Numbered from the stretch's first letter, positions 32,712 through 41,727 are shown. The stretch: 64,000 nucleotides of DNA from RYN-230 sp963793825 (GCA_963793825.1 CAWCBE010000014.1:310001-374000); one strand, 5' to 3'. Translations and numbers: made by a program. The notes: generated by a model from the sequence alone, not told the origin.

Positions 32712-34250
32712 TTACTGCCCCGGCCGGGGTGTGGATTCCCGGCTGGCGCTGGGGCTGGGATCCGCGGTGCTGCCCGGGCCGAGCGTGCTGCCGCTGCCTG
32801 CCGGGGAGGGCACGCTGCCGGAGGGCGTCGGGTCGGGGCTGGCGGTGGAACTCGGGGAGCCGCTGGGCGCGGTCGGCACCGGGGTGGCCGACGGCCCGGC
32901 CGGCGGGCTGGCCGCGCCGGTGGGCGTGGCCGGGGCCGGGGCGGCGGACGTGGACGCCACCGCCGGCGGGGCGGCCGGCCGCGCGGTCCGCGTGCTCCCC
33001 TGGGCCCGGGCGGACGCGGGCGGCGCGGCAGCCCGGGCCCCCTGGCCCGGTGTCCCGCGGCCGGGCGTCCCGGCTTGCCCGGCCAGATGGCCGGGCCGCG
33101 TGATCTGCCGGGGGACGCTGGGCCGGCTGAGCGGGTGCCGGGGCCCTGGGACGCTCCCCGGAGCCAGCACCGTCCAGCCGAGCAGCCCCGCCGCGCCGAC
33201 CGCGGTGAGCGCCAGGGCCGCCCGGCTGGGCAGGCCGGTCAGCCAGTGCCGGTCCCGGGCCGGGACTGGCCCGGCGGCGGCCAGCGGCCCGGCCGGGAGC
33301 AGGCTGGGCGGCTGACTAGCCGCCGCCCACGGTGCAGCCGGGCCGTCACCGCCCGCGGACGGCTCCGCCGCCCCGGGCACCGCACCAGGGAACGCCGGGC
33401 CGGCCAGCGGTGGCGCGGGCAGCGCCGTCCCGGAGGCGGCCGCCCCCAGGTAGTCGGCACGGAGGGCCACGTCCCCCGCGGAGGGCGGACGGTCCCGCGG
33501 CTCCTTGCTGGCCAGCTCGGCGACCAGGGCCGCCACCCCGGGCGGAACAGACGGCGGCAGGGGTGGCAGCGGCCGTTCCATGTGCGCGATGACCACCGCC
33601 AGCGGCGCGCCCCGGAACGGCATCTGGCCCGTCAGGCACTGATGCGCCACGATGCCCAGCGAGTAGAGATCGGTCGCGGGAGTGGCGGGGAGGCCCGCGC
33701 CCCGCTCGGGGGCCAGGTAACCGGGGGTACCGATCAGCGCCCCGGTACGGGTGACCGGTGCCGCCCCGGCCGCCTGCGCGATGCCGAAATCGGTGACCTT
33801 GACCACGCCATCGGTGCCGACCAGCAGGTTGCCCGGCTTGATGTCCCGGTGGACCAGCCCGGCCCGGTGCGCGGCGGCCAGGCCGCGGGCCGCCTGGGCG
33901 ACGATGCCCATCGTCCGCGCCGGATCGAGCGGGCCGTTGTCCAGCACCCGGGCCAGCGAGGGCCCGTCCACGAACTCCAGCACCAGGTACCCGGGCCCGG
34001 CCGGCCCGGACTCGCAGAAATCGTAGACGTGGGCGATGTTCGGGTGGGACAGCAAGCCGGCGTGGTGGGCTTCGGCGCGGAACCGGGCCAGTCCGTCGTC
34101 GTCGCGGGCAAACTCGGGCCGCAGCAGCTTGATCGCCACGCGCCGGTCCAGGGCGAGGTCGGTGCCCTGCCAGACTTCGCCCACCCCGCCCTCCGCGATG
34201 CGGGCGTCGAGCCGGTAGCGGTTCGCGAACACGTGCCCAGGCGCTGCCAC
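32712..34250 (-). CDS. Hanks-type Ser/Thr protein kinase, membrane-anchored
   Basis: 512 residues. The kinase domain spans about 10-270: IAEGGVGEVWQG (ATP loop), VAIK (Lys41), HRDIKPGN (Asp136 and Asn141), DFG (154-156) and the APE motif as APE in YLAPERG. A transmembrane helix near 355-375 (ALALTAVGAAGLLGWTVLA) separates it from a short extracellular tail made of Ser/Thr/Pro and Ala/Gly repeats with no PASTA domain. It probably senses at or near the membrane. GTG start at 34250. The target is unknown. Confidence 0.92.
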   Translation of the reverse strand: MAAPGHVFANRYRLDARIAEGGVGEVWQGTDLALDRRVAIKLLRPEFARDDDGLARFRAEAHHAGLLSHPNIAHVYDFCESGPAGPGYLVLEFVDGPSLARVLDNGPLDPARTMGIVAQAARGLAAAHRAGLVHRDIKPGNLLVGTDGVVKVTDFGIAQAAGAAPVTRTGALIGTPGYLAPERGAGLPATPATDLYSLGIVAHQCLTGQMPFRGAPLAVVIAHMERPLPPLPPSVPPGVAALVAELASKEPRDRPPSAGDVALRADYLGAAASGTALPAPPLAGPAFPGAVPGAAEPSAGGDGPAAPWAAASQPPSLLPAGPLAAAGPVPARDRHWLTGLPSRAALALTAVGAAGLLGWTVLAPGSVPGPRHPLSRPSVPRQITRPGHLAGQAGTPGRGTPGQGARAAAPPASARAQGSTRTARPAAPPAVASTSAAPAPATPTGAASPPAGPSATPVPTAPSGSPSSTASPDPTPSGSVPSPAGSGSTLGPGSTADPSPSASRESTPRPGQ

Positions 34251-34403
34251 GGGCTGGCAGGTACCCGGCGCCGGAGACCTTATCCGCGCGGCACGGCGGG
34301 ATAAGGTCCCCGGGCCGCTCGGGCGGGCCGGGTGGCTAGCACCACGGCCGGCGCTAGCGGGGGACCATGTCCTCCCCGGTTGGCCGGGTGCGGGGGGCCG
34401 GGG

Positions 34404-35321
34404 TCAGGGGGTGGTATCGGAGTCAGCGGCGGGGTCGCCGGCCACGTAATCGCTGGTGGCCCAGGCGGCCCCGGCCTGGCCAGACCGGTACGGGCCGCAG
34501 CCCGCCTGGTCGGCGGGCGGGGTGGTGGCCTCACCGCGCAGCCACCGGATGGCCGCCTGGACGCCCTCGCCGTACTGCGGGGGCGGGTAGGCCGCGGGAT
34601 CGACGCGCACGCCGCCCGGGCGGCCCTGCAGCACGACCGCGTCGGCCGCGGCGTCCTCGTACGTCAGCTCGTACCGGCTGGGCCTGCCGCCCGCCCGGTG
34701 GCATAGCGGCCCGGCGGCCCGTTCGCCCAGCACCCAGTCGAGCACGTCGCGCACGCCGCGCAGCCAGGCCGCGTCCATCCAGGCCGGCTCCCAGCGCCAC
34801 GGGTGCCGCGCGTCCGCCGCCGACATGGGTTCGGGCAGGTCACCGTCGGCCAGGCCCAGGCAGGCGTGGTCACGCACCCGCCGGATGTCATCGTCGGCCC
34901 GCGCGTAGTCCCCACGGGCCCCGATGAGGCAGCCCCGGTTGCCGGCACTGACCGGGATCTCATCGGTCGCCCCGGCCAGCCAGGCCAGCACGGCCCTGGT
35001 CTCGCGCAACTCGTCGCGGAACTCGGGAGGCACCCCGGGCGGCGCGGTGGACCATTCCGGCTCGGCGGCCGCCTCGGCCAGGATCTCCGCGCTGGATGGC
35101 GGCTGCCCGGGCGGCAGGGACAGCGTCACCGGCGACGGCCGGCTGCCGGTCAGCGCCCACGCCCAGGCCAGCGCCGTCCGGCCGCCCGCGCCCATCTCGC
35201 GCAGGCTCTGCGCCAGCACGGCCGTGACGTGCGGGCGCGGCCGGACGATGGCGGGACTGAGCCGCTCCGGCACCTCGACGTTGCTGACCACGGAGTCCAC
35301 CGTACGGCCGGACGCCGACAC
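34404..35321 (-). CDS. Conserved-looking protein of unknown function
   Basis: 305 residues, no signal peptide or membrane segment. Features include PHVTAVLAQSLREMGAGGRTALAWAWALTG, GNRGCLIGARGDYARADDDIRRVRDHACLG, and a WRWEPAWMDAAWLRGVRDVLDWVLG block rich in Trp. It ends in a helical region and TTPPADQAGCGPYR. GTG start at 35321. It overlaps nothing and codes in the usual GC-rich style, so it is probably real, but I do not recognise it. Confidence 0.55.
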   Translation of the reverse strand: MSASGRTVDSVVSNVEVPERLSPAIVRPRPHVTAVLAQSLREMGAGGRTALAWAWALTGSRPSPVTLSLPPGQPPSSAEILAEAAAEPEWSTAPPGVPPEFRDELRETRAVLAWLAGATDEIPVSAGNRGCLIGARGDYARADDDIRRVRDHACLGLADGDLPEPMSAADARHPWRWEPAWMDAAWLRGVRDVLDWVLGERAAGPLCHRAGGRPSRYELTYEDAAADAVVLQGRPGGVRVDPAAYPPPQYGEGVQAAIRWLRGEATTPPADQAGCGPYRSGQAGAAWATSDYVAGDPAADSDTTP

Positions 35322-35405
35322 CGTCAGCCCCCGGGCACCACGGGCCGGCCGCCGCGGGGCGGGCCTCTGCGACCCCGACGGGCCTCGTGGCCTGCGACGG
35401 CATGG

Positions 35406-36680
35406 TCAGGGCGGCTCATCGCCGGGCCCGGCCAGTTGGTCGCCCGGCTGCCCGGCCTGATGCCGGAACCGGTCCCGGTGCTGCAGTTCAGCGGCCCGGT
35501 CCGGATCGGGCATCAGCCTGCCGATGGCCCCCCCGCCGGCCAGGTGCGCCTTGGCCCCGCGGGGCAGCCAGGTGGCGGCGACCGCGACGGATCCGTCCAG
35601 CTCGGTCTGCCACAGCCAGCCCTCGGCGCCGGTCAGTCCCGGCCCGAGCAGCGCGCCCGCCCCCTTGAGCGACAGCCCGGCCGCCCCGGCCAGCCACGCG
35701 ATCGTCCCGGCCAGCCGGAGCAGCGGCGGGATGCCGTGCAGGTGCGCCGCGACATACACGATCCCGGCCGCGCCCAGCGGGGCGAGCAGGATGGCCCACC
35801 AGAACCGGGTGATCACCCGCATCGCCGCGCGGCGCCCCGCGGCCAGGTAGTCGGGCAGGCTGAGGATGTCGCGGGCGGCTTTCTCGCCGGTGAGCAGCTC
35901 GCGCCAGATCCGGCCCTGCACCCGGAGCGCGGACCGGGCCTGGTCGGAATCGGCCTCGTTGAGATGATCATCGGCCCACCGCTGCCAGTCGGCCAGGCTG
36001 CGGCTGACCGCGTAGGCCGCGTGGCTGGGCAGCAGCGTCTTCAGGTCGGCCAGCCAGTCCTGGATCGTGATCAGCCGGCCGCCGCGCAGCACGGTGCGGA
36101 ACTGGTGCACCCGGTCGGCGCCGCCGGCCCCGGCCGTGGGCAGCAGCGCCGTCTCGGCCATCGCGCGGCCCAGGCCGTAGGCCTTGCCCAGCCGGAAGTC
36201 GGCTACGGTCAGCGCCTCCAGCAGGCGGCAGTGCAGGGTGAAGACGGCGTCCAGGGTGGTGCCCGGGACGCGGCCGGGATCGGCGAGCGCGGCCCGGACA
36301 TCGGCCAGGGCGTCCAGCACCACCGGGGGCGGCGGGCCGAGCAGCACCTGCGCCTGGGCCTGGATCTGCTCACCCAGCCACAGGGACTGGCTGGCCCCGG
36401 GGAACTCAGACCGCCCGGGCAGGTGGTCACCGCGCGGCGGGTCGGTGACCGGGCCGCGGTGCACCGGCATGTGGAACAACTGGGCCACCTGCCAGCCCAG
36501 GGCCACGGCGGCGCAGACCCCCGGGTCCCCGGACGCTGGCACGGTGAGGCCGGGTGCCCCGGCGACCCCGGCGGGCCAGGCCGCCACCGGGCCGGCCGCC
36601 GTGCCCCGCCCGGCCGCCACGGGCGGCCCCCCGGGCCCGGTCAACCAGGCGACCCCTGATGGCGCGCGTTGCTGCAGCAC
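35406..36680 (-). CDS. Membrane protein of unknown function
   Basis: 424 residues. The soluble N-terminal part is helical (SGVAWLTGPGGPP, VALGWQVAQLFHMPVHRG, LWLGEQIQAQAQVLLG, RLLEALTVADFRLGKAYGLG). Two adjacent membrane segments lie near 305-345 (WAILLAPLGAAGIVYVAAHL and LAGTIAWLAGAAGLSLKGAGALL). The start is the GTG at 36680 with GAGGGGAGGG upstream; earlier in-frame starts have no site. It resembles no family known to me; the layout recalls actinobacterial proteins that surround kinases. Confidence 0.62.
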   Translation of the reverse strand: MLQQRAPSGVAWLTGPGGPPVAAGRGTAAGPVAAWPAGVAGAPGLTVPASGDPGVCAAVALGWQVAQLFHMPVHRGPVTDPPRGDHLPGRSEFPGASQSLWLGEQIQAQAQVLLGPPPPVVLDALADVRAALADPGRVPGTTLDAVFTLHCRLLEALTVADFRLGKAYGLGRAMAETALLPTAGAGGADRVHQFRTVLRGGRLITIQDWLADLKTLLPSHAAYAVSRSLADWQRWADDHLNEADSDQARSALRVQGRIWRELLTGEKAARDILSLPDYLAAGRRAAMRVITRFWWAILLAPLGAAGIVYVAAHLHGIPPLLRLAGTIAWLAGAAGLSLKGAGALLGPGLTGAEGWLWQTELDGSVAVAATWLPRGAKAHLAGGGAIGRLMPDPDRAAELQHRDRFRHQAGQPGDQLAGPGDEPP

Positions 36681-36844
36681 GCGACCGGCCCTCCCCTCAT
36701 GACGCGCAGACCGTGCCGGCCTGGTGGCGCGGACCGTGCTGAGTCTGCCGTCACGGGGGCGCCGCCGCCAGGCCCATCCGCCACCCGGGACCGTGGGCCT
36801 GGCTGCGGGGCAAGGGGCGTTCAGGCAAACTGGCGCCCTGGAGG

Positions 36845-37846
36845 TCAGGCCTCGCGGATCACGGTGGCCGGGTCGCGGTCCGGGCGCAGGCCCTTGAACG
36901 AGGCGGCGCGCATCCGGCCCACGCTGGTCCACCCGGCGAATTCCACCTCCGCGACCAGCTGCGGCTCGACCCAGACCACATCCCGGGCGTGCTCGGCGGG
37001 CACCGGGCTGGCGAACGGGGCCGTGTCCCGGCGCAGCGGGGCGAGCATCCGGCCGAGCGTGGCCAGCGTGCCCTCGGTGAACCCGGTGCCGACGTGCCCG
37101 GCGTACTGCAGGCCCGGGGCGGCACCGGTCAGCCCGGGGCCGTGCACGCCGATCAGCAGCGAGCCGACCCGGCCGCTGCGGCCGCCCTCGCCCCGTTTCC
37201 AGCCGCCGACGACCACCTCCTGGCGGTGCACGTTCTTGATCTTCCGCCACGCCGCCGACCGGCTGCCCGGCTCATAGGGCGAGTCCAGCCGCTTGGCCAC
37301 CACGCCCTCAAGCCCGTGCTCCAGGGACGCGGCGAGCACGTCGGCCCCGCGGTGCTGGGTAAAGGCCGGCGGCACCTGCCACCACGGCCCGGGCAACCCC
37401 AAACCCGCCAATACCAAACGCCGCTCCGCATACGCGGCCTCCAGCAACAGCCGGCGGTCCAGGACGAGCACATCGAAGGCGAGGTAGGTGACCGGCAGCC
37501 GGGCGGCCAGGCGCGCGGCCCGGCCAGGCTCGGTGACGTGCATCCGCTGCTGGAGCAGTTCGAAGCTGGGCCGCCCGGCAGCGTCGAAGGCGACGATCTC
37601 CCCGTCCAGCACCCCCGCGGGCCAGCCGGGCACCGGATCGAGCCGGTGCAGCTCCGGGTAGGCGCGGGTCATCTCCCGGCCCAGCCGGGAGACCAGCCGG
37701 ACCTGGCCAGCACTGATGACGGCGAGGGCCCGGATGCCGTCCCATTTCATTTCATACGCCCAGCCGTCATCGCGGGCGGGCAGCGGGCCCGCGGTGGCCA
37801 GCATCGGCCGCAGCCCGGCCGCCAGTTCCCCCCGGCTGGTGTTCAC
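36845..37846 (-). CDS. ATP-dependent DNA ligase of the LigD type (ligase domain only)
   Basis: 333 residues. Motif I is YEMKWDGIRA (Lys34, adenylated), followed by DGEIVAFD (motif III/IIIa region), and EGVVAKRLDSPYEPGSRSAAWRKIK (motifs IV and V). A C-terminal OB fold ends VWVEPQLVAEVEFAGWTSVGRMRAASFKGLR. This is the LigD ligase module used in non-homologous end joining, encoded without its polymerase and nuclease modules. No Ku gene is in the window. GTG start. Confidence 0.9.
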   Translation of the reverse strand: MNTSRGELAAGLRPMLATAGPLPARDDGWAYEMKWDGIRALAVISAGQVRLVSRLGREMTRAYPELHRLDPVPGWPAGVLDGEIVAFDAAGRPSFELLQQRMHVTEPGRAARLAARLPVTYLAFDVLVLDRRLLLEAAYAERRLVLAGLGLPGPWWQVPPAFTQHRGADVLAASLEHGLEGVVAKRLDSPYEPGSRSAAWRKIKNVHRQEVVVGGWKRGEGGRSGRVGSLLIGVHGPGLTGAAPGLQYAGHVGTGFTEGTLATLGRMLAPLRRDTAPFASPVPAEHARDVVWVEPQLVAEVEFAGWTSVGRMRAASFKGLRPDRDPATVIREA

Positions 37847-37937
37847 GGCGCAGGCATACCCACCGCAGGCGGGCGGCCTGCCGCGTCCTTCTCGGCCGCA
37901 GGGCGCCCGGGCCGGGCCGCCGGCCAGGGAATCGTGC

Positions 37938-38579
37938 TCATGCCACCCATGGCCGGGGCCGCCACGGCCCGGGCGGCCGGGGCACCGATGCCCCGCCCGG
38001 GCGGCCGCGCCACGGGGCTGCGCCCGCTGACTGCGGCGGCCGGGCCAGCCGGTCCTGCCGCTGCGAGTGCATCGGCTCGGCGAGTTCCAGGGCGGTGAAC
38101 GTGGCGGGCCAGTCGCCCGTCCCGTAGCCGGCGGCCAGATCGCAGTGGTGCAGTTCCACCTCGACCAGCCGCCGGGTCAGCAGCTGGGCCGCGGCGAAGG
38201 GACCCGAGCCGAGAACCCGCACCGGGACGTACCAGGCCAGCGCGGGCAACTGCCGGGCGATGGTGCGGAACGCCATCGCCGAGTCAGCGAGGTCCGTCAC
38301 GAGCTCCTGGGCCGGCCGGGCCGCGCCGTACTCGATCGCGGCGGCCCGCTCTTCCGCGCTGGCGCAGGCCGGCCGGTCCTGTCCCGAGCGGGCCCCGATC
38401 AGCAGGTTGCGCATGGCGTCGGCCCCGCGGGCCAGGTGGGCCAGGACGTGCCCCCGCGTCCACCCCGGGAGCAGCGAGGGTGCCCGCAGCTCGGAGTCGG
38501 GGATGATCCGTGCCGTGCCCAGCAGGCGCTGCGTCGCGTCGTCGATCTGGTCGCTCAGCTGGCGTTGCGCGGCATCCAC
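37938..38579 (-). CDS. Maleylpyruvate isomerase N-terminal-domain (mycothiol-dependent, DinB-like) protein
   Basis: 213 residues. LLPGWTRGHVLAHLARGADAM and VEVELHHCDLAAGYG give the metal-binding His and Glu-x-x-His pattern of MDMPI_N/DinB-like four-helix proteins. The usual C-terminal MDMPI_C domain is missing; the last 45 residues are Pro/Arg/Gly-rich (AGAAPWRGRPGGASVPRPPG), suggesting a truncated form. GTG at 38579 was chosen because it starts at the family's N-terminal helix. It uses mycothiol in relatives, in line with an actinobacterial host. Confidence 0.72.
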   Translation of the reverse strand: MDAAQRQLSDQIDDATQRLLGTARIIPDSELRAPSLLPGWTRGHVLAHLARGADAMRNLLIGARSGQDRPACASAEERAAAIEYGAARPAQELVTDLADSAMAFRTIARQLPALAWYVPVRVLGSGPFAAAQLLTRRLVEVELHHCDLAAGYGTGDWPATFTALELAEPMHSQRQDRLARPPQSAGAAPWRGRPGGASVPRPPGPWRPRPWVA

Positions 38580-38671
38580 CCGCTCACTGTAACCAGGCCT
38601 GGCCAGCGCAGCACCGTCGGCACCGCGCCGTCCGGCACAGCACCGCGGGCACCGGCACCGGCGCCGCATCG

Positions 38672-39889
38672 TCAGCGCAGCACGATCCGGTTCCCGCCGA
38701 AATCGGCGGTGATCTCCAGCCGGCCGCCCATGGCCTCGATGTACTGGGTGAGCTCGCCGATCCCGGCCGCCGCCAGCCCGGCCCGCTCGATCTCGGCCAC
38801 CCGGTCCGCGGGCACCTCCATCCGTTCCGCCGCCTCGGCCCGGGTCAGCCCCAGCCCGGCCCGGTACTGCGCCAGGGCCCGCCCCCGGCTGGCATCCGCC
38901 AGGGCGGCCGCGCCGGCCTCGACCCCGGCGGCGTCTTCCGGGAAGAACTCGGCGAGGAAAGACCGCCGGTCGTAGCGGCACTGCGCGGTGTCCGGGGCGT
39001 CGCCGTCCCGGACCATCCCGAGGACCTCCGTGGCCGCCGCGACGGCCTCGTCGTACTGGCCCCGCACCGCCTCCGGGCTATCCAGGACGGCGATCAGCAA
39101 GGCAGCGCCCGGGGGTTCCACCGCGAACAGCAGCCGGATGCCGGCGTCCCCCGGCGCCCCGGGCCGCAGCTCCATCAGGCCGCCGGCCGGCTGCCGCTCC
39201 GCCGCCGGCAGCTCCCGCTCGAGCTCCCGGGTGACCCGGCGGAACTGCCTAGCCGCCGAGGCGGCGAAATCGGCGGCCTCGGCCTGGACCGCGCCATCAC
39301 TTCCGGCCGCGCCGAGGTCAGCGATGGCGTCGCTCACCTGCCACATGCCCCGTGCGGCGGCATACCTCGCCTGCAGCGACTCCTTCCGGCTCCGGAACGC
39401 GTTAACCCGCGCCTGGAGCCGGGTACTTTGCCTGGTCAGCGTCTGTTCGGCGGCGCGCACCCTGGGCTCCAGCCGCCGCAGCGCGGACAGCTGCTCGCCC
39501 ACGGTGGCCAGCTCCGCGGCCAGCGTGGCCGCCAGCTCATCGTCGGCGGCCTGCAGCGCCGCCTGCCGCTGCCGGGTGAGATCTGCGTGCCGCGCCTCCA
39601 GGCCGCCGATCTCCAGCTCGACCTGCTTGAGCAGGGTCGCCGCGTCGGCGACACGCCGCCGGAACTTGGCCAGGCTCTCCAGCCTCTGCTGGTACGAGCG
39701 GTCCAGAGATTCCGGATCGAGTTCCGGGCCCTCCGCCACGGCCGCGACCAGCGGCGGCCCGAGGTTCCCGCCTTCGGCGGCGAGCGCGGCCAGGGCCTCG
39801 CCCACCAGCCGGGCCGCCGCGGGATCCTGCCCGGCCAGGCCGGCCAGCCAGTCCCGGATCTCCGTGGACATCCGCAGCTGGTAGTCCAT
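38672..39889 (-). CDS. Single-chain RelE/HigB-like toxin fold split by a coiled coil, with C-terminal HigA-like XRE domain
   Basis: 405 residues. Residues 1-50 (MDYQLRMSTEIRDWLAGLAG, then DPAAARLVGEALAALAAEGG and LGPPLV) match the first half of HigB/Gp49-like RelE toxins. Residues 60-230 are a long Glu/Arg/Leu-rich coiled coil. The second half of the toxin fold resumes at 239-290: MELRPGAPG, IRLLFAVEPPGAALLIAVL, then a helix with DEAVAAATEVL. Residues 340-400 are an XRE helix-turn-helix (LGLTRAEAAERMEVPADRVAEIE, then YIEAMGGRLEITADFGG), like HigA antitoxins. A typical HigB-HigA pair is two genes of about 100 residues each. Start ATG has AAGGGG eight bases upstream. The assignment is by motif comparison only. 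Confidence 0.7.
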   Translation of the reverse strand: MDYQLRMSTEIRDWLAGLAGQDPAAARLVGEALAALAAEGGNLGPPLVAAVAEGPELDPESLDRSYQQRLESLAKFRRRVADAATLLKQVELEIGGLEARHADLTRQRQAALQAADDELAATLAAELATVGEQLSALRRLEPRVRAAEQTLTRQSTRLQARVNAFRSRKESLQARYAAARGMWQVSDAIADLGAAGSDGAVQAEAADFAASAARQFRRVTRELERELPAAERQPAGGLMELRPGAPGDAGIRLLFAVEPPGAALLIAVLDSPEAVRGQYDEAVAAATEVLGMVRDGDAPDTAQCRYDRRSFLAEFFPEDAAGVEAGAAALADASRGRALAQYRAGLGLTRAEAAERMEVPADRVAEIERAGLAAAGIGELTQYIEAMGGRLEITADFGGNRIVLR

Positions 39890-39924
39890 AAGCCGCCCCT
39901 TAGCGCTCGCCGGGCCCGGTCACC

Positions 39925-40704
39925 TCATTCGCGCTGGTCCCGCTGCGCGGCAAGCAGCGGGATGGCCGCGATCTTCTCCTCGGTCAGGTCATCCCAGTCC
40001 AGGCCGGCCGTCGGCCGCGGTCCGCGGCCACGACGGCAGTCGATGACGCGCTCCGGCGTGACGATGAAATCGACCGGGACATCGTGACTGGTCACCGGGA
40101 TCACCCCGGCCGGGCGGAGCTGGAGTTCGTGCACCGTGGTGACGCAGGTGGTGTCCGCACCGATCAGGCCCGCCGCGGTGGCGAGCGCGAATTCGAGGTC
40201 CGCGAACCCGCCGCCCTTGCCGAGCCGGGCCCCGTCGTGGCCCACCGCGACGCTGCCCATCACCACCAGATCGACCGGGCTGACGTCGGCCAGCGCGACC
40301 CGGCGGGCGGAGCGGGCCGCGCCGCTGATCGAGGCGGCCTTGCGCGGCGGCTCGCTCAGGTGGTCCGGGTCGAGGGCGAAGAACGGCTCGGGCCCGGCCA
40401 GCCGCGGCACCGCCATGTAGACGGTCTTGCCGTCTTCCAGCCCGCGCTGCCGCACCGGCCACTGCGCGGCGTCCGGGTTGGCCTTCACCGTGCGGGCCGC
40501 CTGCCAGGCGGCGGTGCCGCGGAGCCGCCCGGCGGCCGCCTCCGCCCCGGTGAAATTCGGGATGCGCCCCGCCGCGCCGGGGAACCGGGCCACCCGCGCC
40601 GCGCTCATCGCGGCCCACACCTCCCGGCGCAGGGCCGCCTTGGCCGCGAGCAGCCCGGCGGGACCGCCGGCATCACGGTCGTGCCGCGGCGCAGAACGGG
40701 CCAT
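39925..40704 (-). CDS. 5-formyltetrahydrofolate cyclo-ligase family protein
   Basis: 259 residues. The MTHFS-like family is recognised by KAALRREVW near the start, KANPDAAQWPVRQRGLEDGKTVYMAVPRL, VVMGSVAVGHDGARLGKGGGFADLE and TTVHELQL. The enzyme converts 5-formyl-THF to methenyl-THF with ATP; this long type may instead have a related role. ATG at 40704 was preferred to the upstream GTG (40725) since GAGGG lies before it. It is alone on its transcript. Confidence 0.82.
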   Translation of the reverse strand: MARSAPRHDRDAGGPAGLLAAKAALRREVWAAMSAARVARFPGAAGRIPNFTGAEAAAGRLRGTAAWQAARTVKANPDAAQWPVRQRGLEDGKTVYMAVPRLAGPEPFFALDPDHLSEPPRKAASISGAARSARRVALADVSPVDLVVMGSVAVGHDGARLGKGGGFADLEFALATAAGLIGADTTCVTTVHELQLRPAGVIPVTSHDVPVDFIVTPERVIDCRRGRGPRPTAGLDWDDLTEEKIAAIPLLAAQRDQRE

Positions 40705-40760
40705 GCCCTCATCCTGCCGTACCACCGGCCGGGCGGCACGCGGCGCGTCCGCGCCGGCCG

Positions 40761-41279
40761 CTACCAGGTGGGCCGGAGCGGGCCGCCCGGGGCTATCCGG
40801 GCCAGGTCGTCGCGGAGGGCACGCAGCCGGGACTCCCCCAGCGCCGCCGCCCAGGCGCGGACCGTGTCGGTGGTGGCCGCCTCCGCGGCGCGGGTGCAGG
40901 CCCAGCCTTTCCCGGTCAGGGTGAGCAGCCGGGCCCGGGCATCCGCGGGATGCGGCTGCCGTGTCACGTACCCCTTGGCGACCAGTTCGTCGGCGAGCTG
41001 GGCCGCCGCCTGCCGGGTCACGTCCAGGTGCTCGGCCAGCTGGGTGATGGTCGCGCCTCCCGCGGCGAGCCGGGTGAACGCGAAGCCGTGGGCGGGGCGC
41101 AGGTCACCGAAGCCGCGGGCCCGGACCCCGGCTGAGATGCCGTCGACCAGGGCGCGGCTGGCGGCCAGCAACCCGACGGCGAGGGCCTGGGCGTCAGCGT
41201 GGTCTACGGCTGGCCGGTCAGCATGCTCCCCGACCGGGGTGCCAGCGTGCCGCGCAGCCAGGACGTCATCGTGCTCCAT
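40761..41279 (-). CDS. MarR family transcriptional regulator
   Basis: 172 residues. The MarR winged helix is clear: ATITQLAEHLDVTRQAAAQLADELVAKGYVTRQPHPADARARLLTLTGKG (recognition helix and wing with DARARLL). Flanking helices form the dimer interface. It is divergent from the cupin gene with 73 bases between the starts and a 25-bp palindrome in that space, so autorepression and control of the cupin are likely. Many such regulators sense phenolic or oxidative ligands; the ligand here is unknown. Confidence 0.92.
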   Translation of the reverse strand: MEHDDVLAARHAGTPVGEHADRPAVDHADAQALAVGLLAASRALVDGISAGVRARGFGDLRPAHGFAFTRLAAGGATITQLAEHLDVTRQAAAQLADELVAKGYVTRQPHPADARARLLTLTGKGWACTRAAEAATTDTVRAWAAALGESRLRALRDDLARIAPGGPLRPTW

Positions 41280-41296
41280 CGTCACAGCTTGACAGA

Positions 41297-41340
41297 TTAG
41301 GCAAGCTACTTGAGCATATAGGCAAGCCAGTTGCCTATAT
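41297..41340. promoter_or_regulatory. MarR-type operator in the MarR/cupin divergent promoter
   Basis: ATATAGGCAA-gccag-TTGCCTATAT is a perfect palindrome of 10-bp arms (41316-41340), immediately followed by the cupin's GGAGGAGG site. A second, weaker half-site pair (TTAGGCAA ... CTTGAG) lies at 41298-41314. Both share AGGCAA. Position and symmetry strongly suggest the MarR operator. Confidence 0.8.
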
Positions 41341-41352
41341 GGAGGAGGACCA

Positions 41353-41727
41353 TTGCCCGTCATCCGCGCCAGCGACACGGCCGTGCACCAGATGCACGGC
41401 GCGACCTTCCACGCCTACGCCAGCCCGGCCCGCGGCAGCCCGGAACTGTGCGCCTGGCGGATCGAGATCCCGGCCCACAGCACGGGCGTGGCCCACCGCG
41501 TCACCCGCGAGGAGGTGCTGTACATCCTCAGCGGGACGCTGCGCGCCACCATCGATGACCAGCCCGCCGACGCATCCGCCGGCGACGTCGTGCTGGTGCC
41601 CGCGGGCTCCGTGCTGCGCGCCGGGAACGGCGCCGCCGAGCCGGCGACCGCGTGGGTCACCACCAGCGCCGGCCTCGCGGCCGTCCTGCCGGACGGCTCG
41701 TGGGTCAGCCCGCCCTGGGCCCGCTGA
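41353..41727 (+). CDS. Cupin domain protein
   Basis: 124 residues, starting at TTG with GGAGGAGG five bases upstream; no ATG or GTG fits as well. The cupin beta-barrel is seen in AWRIEIPAHSTGVAHRVTREEVLYILSGTLRATIDDQPADASAGDVVLVPAGSVLR (the two cupin motifs; the usual HxH is replaced by AHRV, Glu present). A metal-binding or ligand-binding role is likely. Controlled by the adjacent MarR protein. Confidence 0.85.
   Translation: MPVIRASDTAVHQMHGATFHAYASPARGSPELCAWRIEIPAHSTGVAHRVTREEVLYILSGTLRATIDDQPADASAGDVVLVPAGSVLRAGNGAAEPATAWVTTSAGLAAVLPDGSWVSPPWAR

Noticed and set aside
36845..37846. Complete LigD for end joining
   Set aside because: Polymerase and nuclease domains are absent, and no ku gene is in the window, so only the ligase module is claimed.
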